Shown: one piece after another, positions 22,997-35,926 of the stretch
How positions within the stretch are numbered: position 1 is the first letter of the stretch
How the letters are laid out: the number at the start of each line of letters is the position of its first letter
NCBI GenBank assembly: GCA_903813345.2
Contig: CAIIXF020000003.1
Coordinates: 6,905,815 to 6,969,814 of the forward strand
Reading direction: 5' to 3'
DNA length: 64,000 bases
Source of the DNA: Owenia fusiformis
Lineage: Eukaryota > Annelida > Polychaeta > Sabellida > Oweniidae
Position numbers and translations under genes: made by a program
Notes under the pieces: model-generated
What the model saw: only the letters and a program-made list of their open reading frames with translations
Databases searched by the model: none
Told to the model about the DNA's origin: nothing

Positions 22997-25900
22997 TCAA
23001 CTATGAGCATTTACTCCGGGATACAGACCACCATGTTTCGTGTAACCAGGCAGTTTTTCTTCCAGTTTTAACATTTTCTTCAGGGCAATTTCAATTTCTC
23101 GGTTTTTCCTAGGATTTTGAAAATCATTAATTTGTTTCGTGAATAAGAGGTGGTCCAATGGTAGATCTTGCTGAAGATTATAAGCCTCTGTATTTTTGAA
23201 TGTTAAGACTTTGTCTTGATGCATATTTTCAAAGTAATCTTTGATTTCTTTTCCTATATTTGCTATTATAAATTCACCAAGGTCGTACGAATTCTGAACA
23301 TGGATGTTAATTGGTTTTGTTGCATCTATTTGTCTCTGCTCTCGATCATCATATGTTCTAATGGCACCATAGGCCACTCGATCGTTTTCCTCTTCCGACT
23401 CATCACCACTTTCCATACGGGGTTGTATTTTATTTTGTGTAGGCCTATGGGTTTTTATCTTCGCTATTGGTTTTGACAGCCCTGTAACTGAACCACCATC
23501 TACCGAAGAGCTAAACTGTTCTACAATGGTTCCTCTATCAAGCGACCCATGTTGGTTGCACGAAGATAACGGTGAGTCAAATATCGCAGCTGCTACGGAT
23601 TTCCTTTCTCTATTAGAACCAGTAACATCATTTTCACGACCTTTACTATTGTAGCTTGCACCAGTTTGTCCATTGTCTTTGTCACAGGATGCCGTCCGAC
23701 TGGCTCGCGAATTGGGATAAGGCGAGGGCACATGCTCCGATTGAGGTGATGGTTTCGGCCAAACTGCATTCCGCCAATTGGAACAGTCGCTTGTGACTTT
23801 TGAATCTCTGGGGACTGGGGGAGGAAGATAAAGTCTCAAAGGAGCTATCACAGGTCTATTTCTATTTTGGTCTGTTTGTCTCATTTTCGCTGAATGACGG
23901 TCATTAGGACAGATTGGCATATCTTTTTCCTCATTAATCTGACGTTTTCTTCGGTCCTTCCTATTAGTATGTGTCTTAAAATCTTCTCTACCTGGTGTTA
24001 CTTGTTCGGAGCTAGAAATGAGATTTTCTTCGGCACTAGCGTTGAGATGATAAAGTCCAGCCACCGTGTCCATGTCCCCCAAACCTTTGTTAGGTTGGAA
24101 GATATCGATTGGGGCTATATCCTTTATGATTGCTTCTTCCCGAGAGTTCGGTGTTTTTTCAGTTGCGTTGGATACCATTTGCTGTTGACTGATATCTTTG
24201 GTGTCTGTCTCACGAGACATTCGCCTATTGACCTTCTGTCTTATCCTCTTCAAACGTTTCTCTTGCAGTTTAGCTTCAGCTGCTTGCTTCTCTTTCATTT
24301 CAGCTTCAAGCAAAGCGTCCATACGTTTCTGCGATATCATATCATAGTGTGCGGTGAATATACGTTTCAGATTGTTCAGAGATTCTTCTGGTATAAAACT
24401 CGAATTATCTTCTATGAATCTAAGTTTCACGTTTTTTGATACACACGAGAAATATTCAGTGAGATGGGTAAAGGCAAAGGGTGTGTCTTTATTTTCTACG
24501 ACGCTTTTTTCATCGCTAGTATTACCTTGGGAGTCATCTTCGTTGGTGTTATGTATAGATTCTTCGTTCGTTTCATATTCTTTTCCTTTCACTAGACGTT
24601 TCTTTCTCGATTTCTGTTTTATTTTCTTGACTTTCTCCTTCAATAGAAGTTTTGATTCAGTTGATGATGACCTATCGCAGTGACGGAGAAGATTTCCGGC
24701 GTCCGCGAATCTCCAGATATTGTCCAAATCGGATACATTCAGCCGCACCCACTCCACTCCAGCTGGTGTACTGGCCAAGCAGATTAGAATAGCTATAGAT
24801 GTGGTGACGTCCCAATTATAGTCCAAAAGGAAAACACCAGTGATTGCCCCATTGACTCTTTGAAAGAACTCCATCAAGCATAGCATCATTTCATTACAAT
24901 TCAGAAAACGATCGATGATTTTTGTTTTCTTTGCGAGGAATCCATAGAACAGCAAATCCATCCACGCTGTACAATCTTCGTAAGAACCAAACGTTGAATA
25001 GTCGAAGAAACGGGAGGCGTACATTTGCCAAAAGTTTTTGTTTTGGGTGACATCGAATCCAGTTCGGTAACCAAATCCCATGTCTTCTTTAGTGAAGGTT
25101 GCCAGAGGTGCTATGCAAAGTATACACGATCGATGCTGTATCGATGTTTTGTATTTTTCTTGCGGTTTCATTTTCCACGATTTAAACTTCACCTAAAAGT
25201 ACACAGCACTTGTATTATGCAAATTGTCATTTTAAAGATGCATTCCGCCATAGGTCTCTCCCCCAGACAATCAATGATGTCCTATTGTTATTGCTCATAT
25301 AAAATCTCACATACCATGGATATATCTTGAGAATAACTTGTGGGTATATTATTGCCGAAATATCGGAAATAATCAACAGAACAACCAAACTCCAGAATTA
25401 AACACAATCGATTTCTCGGCTAGCGAGGGGAATCCCCTTTGAGTCACACAACCGCCTTAGAGCCAGGCAGCCAATCAGGTTTATGATAAACAAATTCAAC
25501 GACCAATCAGATAACAGGAGGACTTTCCCAGTATATTCAAACTTCAGATTGAATTAATTCCTTCGAAAATAATTAGCTCGGCCAGCACAATACTAAAATT
25601 AACACTGAAAGAGGGGGATTTGTGACTTCTTCTTTGGTAAGTAGATGGGTAAAAATGTGGTGAAACTCAATATGCAAAAAAGTCCAGAGGGGTCTTGATT
25701 GTGCTATCCTATGGCATAGAGCCTCTTTAACAATTTCTTGCCTCATTTGAGCTAAACTGGTTTTCTATTCTAGAACCACTATTTGATCAATTTTGTAACG
25801 AGCACAGGACTGTACAGTGTTATTCTAGATATTCGGAAGCTGAAACGTATTGATCACACGTATACATATGTGTAATACGAACCTTGAGATATTGAGGTAA

Positions 25901-28900
25901 TTTCTGCCTTAGAATCATTGTAGATAAGAGAAAGTCTGCTATTTTCCAATGGCCCATCAGTTGAGCCCAACAATAGGCAAACATACCATTCTAAAAAGTG
26001 AAATAGTAAAAAACTCTATAGCCATTTTGAACTTTCCAAGAATATGCATTCTTGCGTAATATTTAGGTCAGTCATCTTAATTATTTTATATTCTTTACAT
26101 TTATTTCATTGCCGCATTACACTTCATTCCATTTTGATTGTCTTTTGCGAATACATGCTATCAGGCTTACTGAGTTTATACTTCTCATCTTGCCGAGCGA
26201 AGCGAACATACTATCTAGTTCATACGTTTGTGTATCTGTCCTTACCTCATCTTTAACCAGTACATCAACTTTAAGTTCTTCTACCAAGAACTGAACAACA
26301 TCTAAATATCCATTTGAGGCCGCCATCATTAACGCACTTTGTCCCGCCTGTATAGAAGCAAAAAATGCAACATAATTAGAATAATTAGAAAAAACTACTA
26401 TCAAACCCCTATACCTAAAATTTTAGCTCCACGTTATTTTAAGGACAGACTACATTGGATAAATAAGGGTTATGTACTGGGAGGTTTTGGATATGGGGTT
26501 TATCCAGAGGGAGATATGCATATCTACCTGAGGGACCGTAGGGACCGAAGGTAGATGTCCATATCTCACGAGGGGAACCAAATATCCAAACCGACCGATA
26601 TGCACCGAAGCGGGAAGATATATACCGAAGCGGGAGATATGGCGGGAGATATGGAGGTTCTGGATATGGAAACCTCAAAATCAGGATACGGGATATATCT
26701 TACCAACTTATCTCCCTAAAACTTTACTTGGCATAGGACAATTATCAATAACCCCGGATTTGCAACCTCCTCGAATTCATACTTTCTGGGACCACATAGT
26801 CTCATTGGGTAACGTATTAAACTTGTTAAAGCTTATTTACATTTTGTTCCGTTTTTGTAGGTATAAATTTTTACCACTTAAAGTCAAAATTAACAAAACA
26901 GAATAAGCTTTAACACGTGATCCAAAAGCGAACTTCTGGTTGTCAAAACGTTTGAGGGGTGTTTAATGATCGGGACATAATTTTGAAATATATTCACATA
27001 CCTTTGTCTGGAGGTTTCGAGTGTGCGCATTCTCTGTTGATTGATTCTTGAGTTCGATTGCACTCAAAAATCTCACTGTGTCGATATCTCCAACACCCGC
27101 TGCACAGATCAACGCTGTAAACCCATCCTTGAAAATATCCATAAAGTTTTACCATAAAATTACATTTAGAAATGTGGTTTTGAAAAGAGCTAAATTTGTT
27201 TGTTCGTTTGTTCAGAGACATGTTATTATAATATGTCTCTTGTTTGTTTGATTAATGAGTCGAGTGCTCTTGCAATTTGTTGTTATATAACCAATACATG
27301 ATATGATTTATTATCCCACTCTAAATGATTTATATGATTATAATAGCATTGTATAACTGCAGTATAAAACCAACACTCATCGTGTACAGCTCTTGAGAAC
27401 GATATACAACTCCTGGATAGCGTATACAACTCCTGGGGCGGTGAATTCGTACGATCCGCGATCCGATCCGGATAAATTTCGTCATGGTAATGATGCATTG
27501 TGGGATTAATCAAAGAATTAATCCGAAATTTAATTCGTACGATCCTGGGATTAATCTCTACTTTTTGGATAAATTTTATCCGAATTCCAATGCAAATTGG
27601 ATAAATCTTGGGGATTCCCCCTCATAATCCTCGGATCGTGCGAATTCACCAAATATTAATCGGATTAGTAATCCAAGATTTATCCCAAAAGATAAAATTT
27701 ATCCGGATTGGATTGGGGATCGTAAGAATTCAACTATACAATTTAGATTAACCTTTTATTGATTGAAGATTTTATCATATACTCACTTGAGTATAAACAC
27801 GATACTGAATCAACCATTATATAACATCATAATATATGACATGATGCGGTATCTACCCTAATCCATTGACCACCGAGCCTAATCCATTGACCACCGAGCC
27901 TAATTCATTGACAACCGACCAACATTAAACTTAAATATTTGTCATACATGGTATTTAAGTGGTCCATTAGGCTAACCCTGCGCCAAAAAATTCCCACACA
28001 CACACACGTGACAACGCATATGGAATGTAAAGTGATAATAAGAAATCTGTATAAAAATGAAATACTTATACCTTATTCACCAAACTGTTGACTCGGTAAT
28101 GGTCGACGTGTTTTAGCAACTCACGAGTACATTCTGTGTTGGACGCTGCTACTGCCTCCATCAGTGCAGTGTTTCCATTCTAAAAATTGCAAGGTAAATA
28201 ACATTAAGGATGATTGAACGTTTTGTATATTTGAACATTACACAAAGGTTTGTGAGAGAATGGCAACTGAGTTATCTGTTTTTAGATCATCAAGGAATTA
28301 ATGACAGATAAAAATATCGGTAACAAAAGGATTGTTTAGTATGAGTTTACCTTGTCTTGGAGATCAGGATCGGCACCACTCTCCAAAAGTTTTTTGACGA
28401 TGTCCACTTCGTCATTCCTCGAGCTGTACATCAGACTGGTGTGGCCAAACTGAATTGTTTAAAAATATAATTTTGTTAAAATGTGAGAAACATCAAGAAT
28501 TTTCACTAAGGTCTCTGTTTGGAAAGCAGTTTCAGTGACGGATTCTTGGCTACTCAAGTGTTCTGACTCTTGTCCAACTATTCTTACAACCCAAGTGTTT
28601 TAAGTTTACTTATCAGATTTGAAAATTGACAAGAGAAGGTGGCAAAAATATTTTTGCTGAGAAGATATTGGCCCAAAACTTGTTGGGCCTTTTAAAGATA
28701 TGCACCCATTTTTCAAAATTGACGCCCATTTCTTAAAAAGACAAATTTTTCCAGCAGTCTTTATTTGGTATTATTAGCCTTACCTCTGGCAAACAATAGT
28801 CGGGATTTATTATATCATAGTCTTCAATTTGATCTGTCGGAATATGAAGGCACGGACTGCATTTTTGATGCACGCACATCATACTTGGATCACGGAAGAA

Positions 28901-29167
28901 AGATTTCAGATCAAATTCCACCACGTCATCGCCATTTTCTTTTCGTCTTGTACTAACTGTGTGGTTGTGGAAAAGATCGTGTTCGGGATCGAAACGAAAG
29001 ACAAATGGATTGCTTGGATCCGAAAAGCTGGAAATGAATTTGGTTTTCGAAATGAACGGTCCCATCATATTCTGTAGGCTTTTTCTCATGCTTGAACGAA
29101 TTTTTCTGTGCGCTTGGATCGTCACCGGCTCATTGGCCCGCTCTTGTGTAACGGCGTCAAAGGACAT
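22997..29167 (-). CDS. Ankyrin-repeat protein of unknown function
   Basis: Six exons are read on the minus strand: 29167-28784, 28449-28351, 28179-28072, 27127-27002, 26347-26246 and 25192-22997. All junctions are GT-AG and phase 0, giving 1004 aa. Residues 1-128 are a unique N-terminal region. Residues 129-273 are four ankyrin repeats, one per exon, with GHTSLMYSS, GNTALMEAV, GFTALICAA and GQSALMMAA cores. The 731-residue last exon starts with a helical region (about 280-450), followed by basic and acidic low-complexity sequence, a coiled-coil-like stretch rich in Glu, Lys and Gln (about 575-620) and a disordered Ser/Pro/Arg-rich tail. The frame of the last exon opens with GTG only because the exon begins after TTTTAG|GTG. 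No enzymatic domain or membrane segment is seen; it is probably an intracellular scaffold. I do not recognise an orthologue. Confidence 0.8.
26430..26705. repeat. Internally repetitive insertion in an ankyrin-gene intron
   Basis: GGATATGG, GGGAGATAT, CCGAAGCGGGA and GGGACCGTA-type words recur in both orientations across about 250 bp, within the intron between the fourth and fifth exons' flanks. It looks like an inverted-repeat element. The boundaries and target duplication were not resolved. Confidence 0.5.
27441..27733. mobile_element. Inverted-repeat element with nested GAATTCGTACGATCC motifs
   Basis: The left end GTGAATTCGTACGATCC and the right end (reverse complement TTGAATTCTTACGATCC) are inverted copies, followed on both sides by CCGGATAAAT. 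The motif also occurs internally at about 27533 and, inverted, at about 27635, so the element is a nested palindrome of about 290 bp. It lies in an ankyrin-gene intron and has no coding capacity. Confidence 0.7.
27857..27918. repeat. 21-bp tandem repeat, three copies
   Basis: The unit CCTAATCCATTGACCACCGAG is repeated three times, the last copy diverged. It is intronic. Confidence 0.8.
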
Positions 29168-29329
29168 CGCAACTTAGTTGAAATTAAATAAAATTATAAT
29201 AAAACAAAATCAACTGAAATTTTAGAAATTAGAAAAACGTCCTCTTCAACGAATTTTAGAAACAAAATGGTTATTACTTAGCAACACCTATGACGTCATG
29301 TGTTTATCACGTGATATTGGTACACTCCC

Positions 29330-29760
29330 CTTCATAATTTTAACAACCGGAAGTCTTCATTGAATTAAGAAATATAGACCGAAGAGCAGGGTAATATTGT
29401 CGAATACACCCCGCAAGGCTAGGGCTTTCTGTACGCCGAACGACCTAAGGGAGTGAGGGGTTCAAAAGCTGTTGGGCCTTGCCCTTAGGTATGTATTCGA
29501 CGATATTACACATGCTCTGAGGTCTATATTACAATTCGAACATGAAAACTCACCGAAATGTTTCGAATGTTCATTATGGTCCACCATTACTACAGCCCTC
29601 CGTTATGACGTCACACATTACCCGTATTACAGTATTACCAGAGGTATTGTTCGCGAATATACCCCGGGTGAAATGCTGACTATGTTTACAGTTAATAGAA
29701 GGCGTGGATACAGTCATGTTCGAATAGCATATAAAAGCCAATTGATGCTTGAATTTTAAT
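29330..29760. mobile_element. Composite element: MITE relative with nested insertion
   Basis: The left end TACACTCCCCTTCATAATTT and the block ATATAAAAGCCAATTGATGC at about 29728 match the 17802-18014 element in order but are about 400 bp apart instead of about 45. Between them lies a second inverted-repeat element: 29372-29427 (ATATAGACCGAAGAGCAGGG, GTCGAATACACCCCGCAAGG) and its inverted partner about 29475-29527. It lies just upstream of the ankyrin gene start. Confidence 0.6.
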
Positions 29761-30075
29761 TAATTAATTAATTTTAATTCATGACTTTGATGATTTTTCA
29801 AATGCCCAAACATAAACAGGCTTTAAGTAAATGATCAATAAGGGGACTTTCAGTGTTGCTTAGTATAGTCCCTGGCCATCTTCACACCTTTCATGTAGCT
29901 CATTGTGTTTATATAACTGATAACCCCAGGAAAGGAAGGCTTTTTCGACAGCACTGCAAGTGCCAAGTATGGAATTACATGCACAGGACATACTCGATAT
30001 AATAACAGAGCCTAGATTAATAATATTAAAAAATTGACTTCGCCTCAGCCATGTACTCGTTTCAGACAACATGTT

Positions 30076-30385
30076 AAGGCCAGGGTGCATGTTCTGAACT
30101 TTTCCGCATTCCATTGTTTTGTAAAATGTATAAAAAACGAGAAAATTCAGTGAAAAAAATTCTGAAAATTTTCTGAATTTTTTCACTGAAGTTTCTTGTT
30201 TTTTATACATTTTATCAAAACTTTCTTCTTTACATTCTTTTCTAGATACATTAGTGCATTCATTGTGCAAAGGTAAGAGATGTAGACATTATGGGGAAGG
30301 GATGATTCACATTTGAAAAATAACATGTGACCCTATTGAGGGTTGCAGCAAAATTCCGAACATGCATCCTGCATGTCCTGGCCTT
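30076..30385. mobile_element. Foldback element with AAGGCCAGG ends
   Basis: The outer ends AAGGCCAGGGTGCATGTTC and the inverted GAACATGCATCC...CCTGGCCTT bracket about 310 bp. Inside, 30116-30168 and 30170-30225 form a nearly perfect hairpin of about 50-bp arms (TTTTGTAAAATGTATAAAAA at the outer part). No target duplication was confirmed. Confidence 0.7.
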
Positions 30386-30399
30386 GATGTTTGACCATG

Positions 30400-32084
30400 T
30401 ATTATTTTGCGACTATAAATGTGCACTCTAATAATAATTAATCGTTGTATTTACATTGTACGAAATTCCTACTTAGTTTCATCGACCTTTGTACAACCTT
30501 TGCTACATAAACCCTGATTACGCTTTCATAAGTCTGAAGTCACTAATATTTATGTTAGTATTAAACACGACCAGCATACATGCATATATACCGTACATAC
30601 ATGTATATTAAGTTCGAATACTGAATAAATCGCTCTCTGAAAATTGTTTCGATATTTTATGGATGAACATTGCATTGGATATTAATGAGTTGTATGATGC
30701 TGTACGTCGTATTAAATGTATCACTCGCGATCGAGATGACATGACATTGACGATCAAGTCAGTGGAGTTGTGTATATGAAGATTGAAAAAGATATACACG
30801 TTAACACACGTGTCTTTGGAGTATTCAACAAAGAGTTGTAAGCTTGAGCATCAAAATTCAACACAAACATCTGAACATACAGTCGTTTACGATATTCATC
30901 TATAGTTCAATGAGAGCACGAGGGTTGTCCAAAAATTGCTAATAACAGGCCTAGGTAAGTCTTCTTTTCATGCGCTTGTCTCAAAAATTAAGCTGATAAC
31001 GACGCATTCTCTTTTCCCTTGTCGATATTGTAATAAAATAATAGTTTTGCTTAAATTGTTACTTGGTGGGGGGGGGTTCATTTGGATGGGGAGTCCATCA
31101 TTTAAATGCGATATCTGCAAACAAACACGACAAAAAGTAACAAACGTTTATAATTAAAGATGAAATAATCATAATGAAATCGTTATCATTAATACTACAT
31201 ATTAACGATATAAACCGATTAAATGTAACCTACTTATTCATGTTTTAACATTGTAAACAAAGATAAAGACAAAATTCGATAAAGATGAAAGTTTAAGAAA
31301 CACGTGCCAGTAGTTCCATTTGTAAAGGTTCAATAAATAGGACTACAACCTGTACTTAAAAAGGTCATGAAAACAGAAATTGCCAAATATCAAATGAATC
31401 ACGTCGAATGCATGCGAAGATTTACAGTTTAAAGGTAATATCCGGGTTTATAATAATAACAGTAAAAATAGACAGCAGTGTATGTTTTACAGGGTTAAAA
31501 ATTTGTGTATGGAAAAATTGAACTAACAAGTAACGCCATGATGAAAATCCCCAATATCTCCTGATGGAGAAGCTATGGTGTAGTTATTGATTGTGATATT
31601 GAGATCTGTGTCGGTATCGTCGTTGTTCATAAATACTTGGAAATATTAAAACTATTTTTCCATCACTTGAAAATGTCTCAATATAAGAGATTTCGGGAGT
31701 TTGAAAGAATAAAATGTGCCATTGAAATATCAAGGAATTTTGTAACAGAGCTTATATCTAGTTATCGATATGATAGATTTTGTGGAGGTGGTGTGAAGAA
31801 GCCAAAAAGCAGGAATTAAATCTTTTGCTTGGAAATATCAGTTGCTGGAGGAATTGTATTTTGTCTACATAGTAGATGGTAATGTATGTTCGATAACATG
31901 CACTTGTCAATGAGAAGTAGTGAATCATGATCATTCCCTTGAGACACACATGCAAACCTACACACACGGAATGAGTTAGCAGTTTGCTAAATACCTACAT
32001 TTTGACCTAACCCATAAATTATACGTACAATGACCCTAGACTTGATGTTCTGTTTTTATTAATTTGTGTTGTACTTGGTTGCAG
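30400..32084. other. Region upstream of the SLC46-like gene
   Basis: No coding region is supported. A CCTAG|GTAAGT donor-like site at 30954-30955 could close a 5' non-coding exon that splices to the acceptor before 32085, but nothing else confirms it. A G-run lies at about 31069-31077. Confidence 0.35.
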
Positions 32085-32102
32085 GTAACAGTTGATACCA
32101 TC

Positions 32103-34587
32103 ATGTCGGACGAGAAGACGCCGCTCCTAGTTGATACAAATTCCAATGTGCCGTTAAAAGAGGAGACTAAAAACTATGACAGTGGTACTATTAAAGACGA
32201 TGACACTAAGGCCGATGATGTGACGCAACGTAAAAAGCAACGGCTTATTGTCGTGGAGCCGGTGCTATTCTGTTTAGTGATCGGGGCACTGGCGAGTGCT
32301 CCACTAATGCAGCAATACATTTACGCCGAACTTGCCGAGGAAATGAACATTACACTAGTTAATAATAACGATGATAATACGCAATGCAAATACGTTAATG
32401 AAACTAGTGTTGAGTATCTGAACGAACAACGGGTTCAACAACAGACTTCGTATTGGATGATATACATTACGATTACGTACGGATTGCCTGCAATATTTTC
32501 CACAATGATTTTAGGTTCTTATAGTGACAAAAAAGGCAGAAAAATTTGTCTGATTCTTCCTATAATTGGAGAGACGTTCAGGTCATTAACTGTCGCCTTA
32601 GTTGTTATTTTCCATCTGCCTTTGCCTTTACTGTTGGTGGGAACCTTTGTCAGTGGTTCAACCGGGTCATTTTTAACTGCATTGGCCGGTTGCAACGCCT
32701 ATATCACAGATACTACAAGCATAAATGGGAGGACGATACGACTAGTCATCATGACTGCAGTTCTGGGGGTAGGCCAAGCCCTTGCCTATATTGGCACAGG
32801 ATACCTTGTCCAAATCTCTGGCTTTCTTTATCCATTTATAGGAATTGTAGTGATATTACTTTTGAGCCTATTGTACACAGTGTTCCTAGTACCTGAGACG
32901 GTGCCAAAGATGCCGAAAGAGGCGAATCTTATTAAGGACCGCGTGGTTAAATCCGTGCTGATATTCACCAAGGACAATGGCACCAATAGACAGAAAGTCC
33001 TCCTTATGCTTCTTTTTATTTTCCTTGTCTCGTCCTTTACTGTTGTCAGCGCAGGGGAGGTGGTCACTCTGTACCTCCTTAACACACCACTGTGTTTCAA
33101 CTCCACCATGATCGGCGTCTATAATGCTGTCAAACTAGTGCTTTCTAATATTATCGGTACAGGTCTTTTGGGGCTTTTGCAAAGATGTGTTCCAGATCAG
33201 TGGATGGTCATCGTTGGATTGATGTCAGGCGCCCTCAACGCACTTGTAATGGGATTCGCTGGCGATGTCCCTACTGTCTTTATAGGTAAGAATTTCAAAA
33301 ATGTTTTCTACATATAAGCTGATTGGTCAGGGTCTAAATTTCAAATTACAAATGTGTACCGTTTTTGTAAAACAGGTATAGTATTTTGTAACTTGTAAGT
33401 ATAACTTGACTGATTTGGCACAAGTACAAAGGGCAGAAGCTATTATAACTGTTTTGGAGAATAAGTTGAAAAAGTATTAATCAACTCGTCTGATAAATTG
33501 ACTTAATACTAGTTTCTATTTTAGCGTTAGTCATGGGAGTGTTCCAGTCAACAACGACGCCCCTTCTGATGTCAATAGCCTCCAAACAGATAGATCCAAG
33601 TGAAACTGGTAGGAAATGTTCAGTCACTATTTCTTGTTTCCGTCCTTCCGTCTGACTACAGATTGACTGTGGTTATATATGGTAGCGGATGGGGGAGGTG
33701 CGACAAAAATATGGGATAAAAGTGAAATATGAAAAGTGAACATTACATATAATAAATTTGGCACACCAAGGCAACTACATATTCATATGATTAATTATAT
33801 GAAATACTGCCCCTCTTTTCATGTGCCTTACCGTGACATTATTAATGGCGTTGTTAAACCTTACCATCACAAAACTTTCCACCATAAAACTGAAACTTAC
33901 TTTTCGGCCATTTCATCTTATGATCTACGTAGGTTTTTTCCGTACAGTAGACAACACATGAAGCATACTATTTATCAGTTTATATACCTTTAGTTACTAT
34001 TCCAGGATCGCTATTTGGAACAATATCTAGCGTTCAGCTGATATGTTTAACCCTGGGAGGATCGTTGTCAGCTTTGGTGTATTCTGCCACCCTCCTGTGG
34101 ATGCCGGGGTTCGTTTTCTTCCTCCTAACCGCTGTTTACGCCTCTGCAATATTACTTATGCTGTGAGTAGGCTATGGTTTGATATTTTGAGTTTTTATAA
34201 TTTTGTGCCTAAAAGTAGGGTTTGTTTTTTAAACATAACTACATTTAATTATCTTGACCAAGGCCCAATCATTAAATTCTAGGAGCACGCTTAGCCTCAA
34301 GTTCCTTAGTCTAAGTACTATATCTAGTAGACCCACGCCTCAACAAAGTTCATATTGCGTTAAGATAATTGTCAAATAATCCAGAGAATTTAAAAATTCT
34401 AAAAAGTTGTTTCCTTTTTAGGGTGCTCATAAAAATGCTTCGTGACAGAAAAAAGATTCCCGGGGGAGGATTGGTTGAAGTTAAAGACGACAGTGCAGAC
34501 GACAATCAAGGACAGTCGGAAGATCTCATTAAATCTAGTCGATTTGAAATGTCACTTTCAAATAAACATGATGCTATAAATAAATGA
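32103..34587 (+). CDS. SLC46-like major facilitator transporter
   Basis: Four coding exons are read: 32103-33285, 33525-33608, 34006-34162 and 34422-34587, joined in frame with GT-AG junctions, giving 529 aa. The ATG at 32103 is the first after a probable acceptor (TTGCAG|GTAACAG, exon start 32085); it follows the 5' UTR. A cytoplasmic N-terminus of about 45 residues begins MSDEKTPLL, a dileucine-type sorting signal. About 12 transmembrane helices follow. The long glycosylated first extracellular loop has NIT and NET sites. The MFS signature GSYSDKKGRK (138-147) lies between helices 2 and 3, and the helix-5 region has GGYLVQ-like Gly-rich packing (IGTGYLVQISGF). The layout resembles SLC46 proteins (proton-coupled folate transporter and relatives). 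The substrate cannot be assigned. Confidence 0.88.
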
Positions 34588-34601
34588 GTATATTTAAGTA
34601 T

Positions 34602-34607
34602 AATAAA
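34602..34607 (+). terminator. Candidate polyadenylation signal of the SLC46-like gene
   Basis: AATAAA lies 15 bp after the stop codon, with a second hexamer (AATAAAC) about 8 bp further on. This would give a very short 3' UTR. Confidence 0.45.
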
Positions 34608-34743
34608 AAAATAAACAAAAACATTTAAAAAATGAAAGTTGTGTTATTCATTTTTTATCGAAATAATTCATGAATGAAAGAACCCGGCTGCATGTACAGT
34701 TATAAAAGTAACTTGTTAACGTGAAATACTATGTTTATTATTC

Positions 34744-34931
34744 AGGGGGTTGGGTTTCGTATTGCCCCCCCCCCCCGGCCAAAAAATCTTTCAAAATCAT
34801 GCAGTTTTTCACCAACCTGAGCGCTTTTTATGTGATTTGGGCCTTTTTTGGACCAAAATTGTCACAAGTGGACCCCCCCTGGAATTTTTCAAAAAGTGAA
34901 CCCCCCTTGGCAAATCCTGGCTACGGGCCTG
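34744..34931 (-). repeat. Dispersed repeat, copy 2
   Basis: Reverse-oriented relative of 2881-3065, ending GGCAAATCCTGGCTACGGGC. It includes a run of C at about 34766-34777. Confidence 0.7.
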
Positions 34932-34976
34932 AATATTACCATACATTTTTCTAGTAAACTAATGATTGTATAAACC

Positions 34977-35021
34977 ATGGGCTTTCAAGAGCTCTTGAAT
35001 ATCAAGAGCTCTTGAAAGCCC
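34977..35021. mobile_element. 45-bp palindromic insertion with 11-bp direct repeats
   Basis: A near-perfect palindrome (GGGCTTTCAAGAGCTCTTGA and its complement) is flanked on both sides by TTGTATAAACC (34966-34976 and 35022-35032). The direct repeats look like a target duplication. Confidence 0.75.
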
Positions 35022-35032
35022 TTGTATAAACC

Positions 35033-35730
35033 CATTATAGATTATAATGGTTATATATTATCACTACCCTGTACCTATTTCAATCGAACAAATAAATACT
35101 TTGAAAAGGGAATATTAGTCCCCGGTGGACCCTAATTCTATACGTCCAGGTACAGCTTAACCTGTTTAGTGTTAAATAAATTCAGCATATTTGAAATTAT
35201 GATCTTAAGAATCACGTCCATTTTCTACCGAACATCTTTGTGCTCATTGCATTAGATTCATTCGCCTGACACTTTTAACTTTTAAAGGGTATATTGGAAC
35301 CTATAAAACGTTGTATCGTTAGATTCTAGGGAATCACCGATCATGTAACTAAAACTGATTTATACAATATGTGCAACCTGCCAGTCAATCGATTTGCATT
35401 TTATTCAGTCCCTATCCCCGGTAATTCTATGCGTTTCGTTCATTGCTTTCACAACTTAAATCAATATACAAGATTACAGTTTTGTATGAGTGAGTCAATA
35501 AATGAATCATTCAGGAATGCATTTATAAATGGATAAGAACTGTACTCATAGTTATATTTAACTTGAGTATACATTGAATAGTATAAAGTCATGTGGATGA
35601 TTAGATTTATAACAAATAGGCCTGATATATGAATGACCATGGGCTTTCTCAGCATAGAATCCCTCTAGAAACCGAGCCCAATATAAAATGATTTTACTTG
35701 TTATATGGAAAGAATTACACACACCAGACT
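35033..35730. other. Intergenic between the SLC46-like and DUSP genes
   Basis: AT-rich; no feature seen other than an isolated CATGGGCTTTC at about 35638. Confidence 0.4.
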
Positions 35731-35813
35731 AGACGGATGTTGGACTATTGTTTACATCGAGCACTTTGACTGAGTCAGATATTTACCGGCAGTTGGAGTA
35801 AAGCACAGAATCG

Positions 35814-35907
35814 GGTAAGTTGCAATGCCTACATGTACTTGTACAGATGTATTGTATTGCCCTCGGAACATCAAGTTCTATTTACCTTATTGATTATTGT
35901 TTTATAG
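35814..35907 (+). other. Probable 5' UTR intron of the DUSP gene
   Basis: A strong donor (TCGG|GTAAGT, exon end 35814) and an acceptor (TTTTATAG|CAAT, exon start 35908) would place a non-coding first exon upstream of the start codon at 35927. The intron would be only 93 bp. Confidence 0.45.
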
Positions 35908-35926
35908 CAATAAACACCAACACACA

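Noticed and set aside
23894-24683. Two plus-strand frames of 181 and 109 aa
   Set aside because: Antisense of the large last exon of the ankyrin gene.
26117-27221. Separate small minus-strand genes at 26117-26404 and 26994-27221
   Set aside because: They are ankyrin-repeat exons with flanking intron sequence and belong to the 22997-29167 gene.
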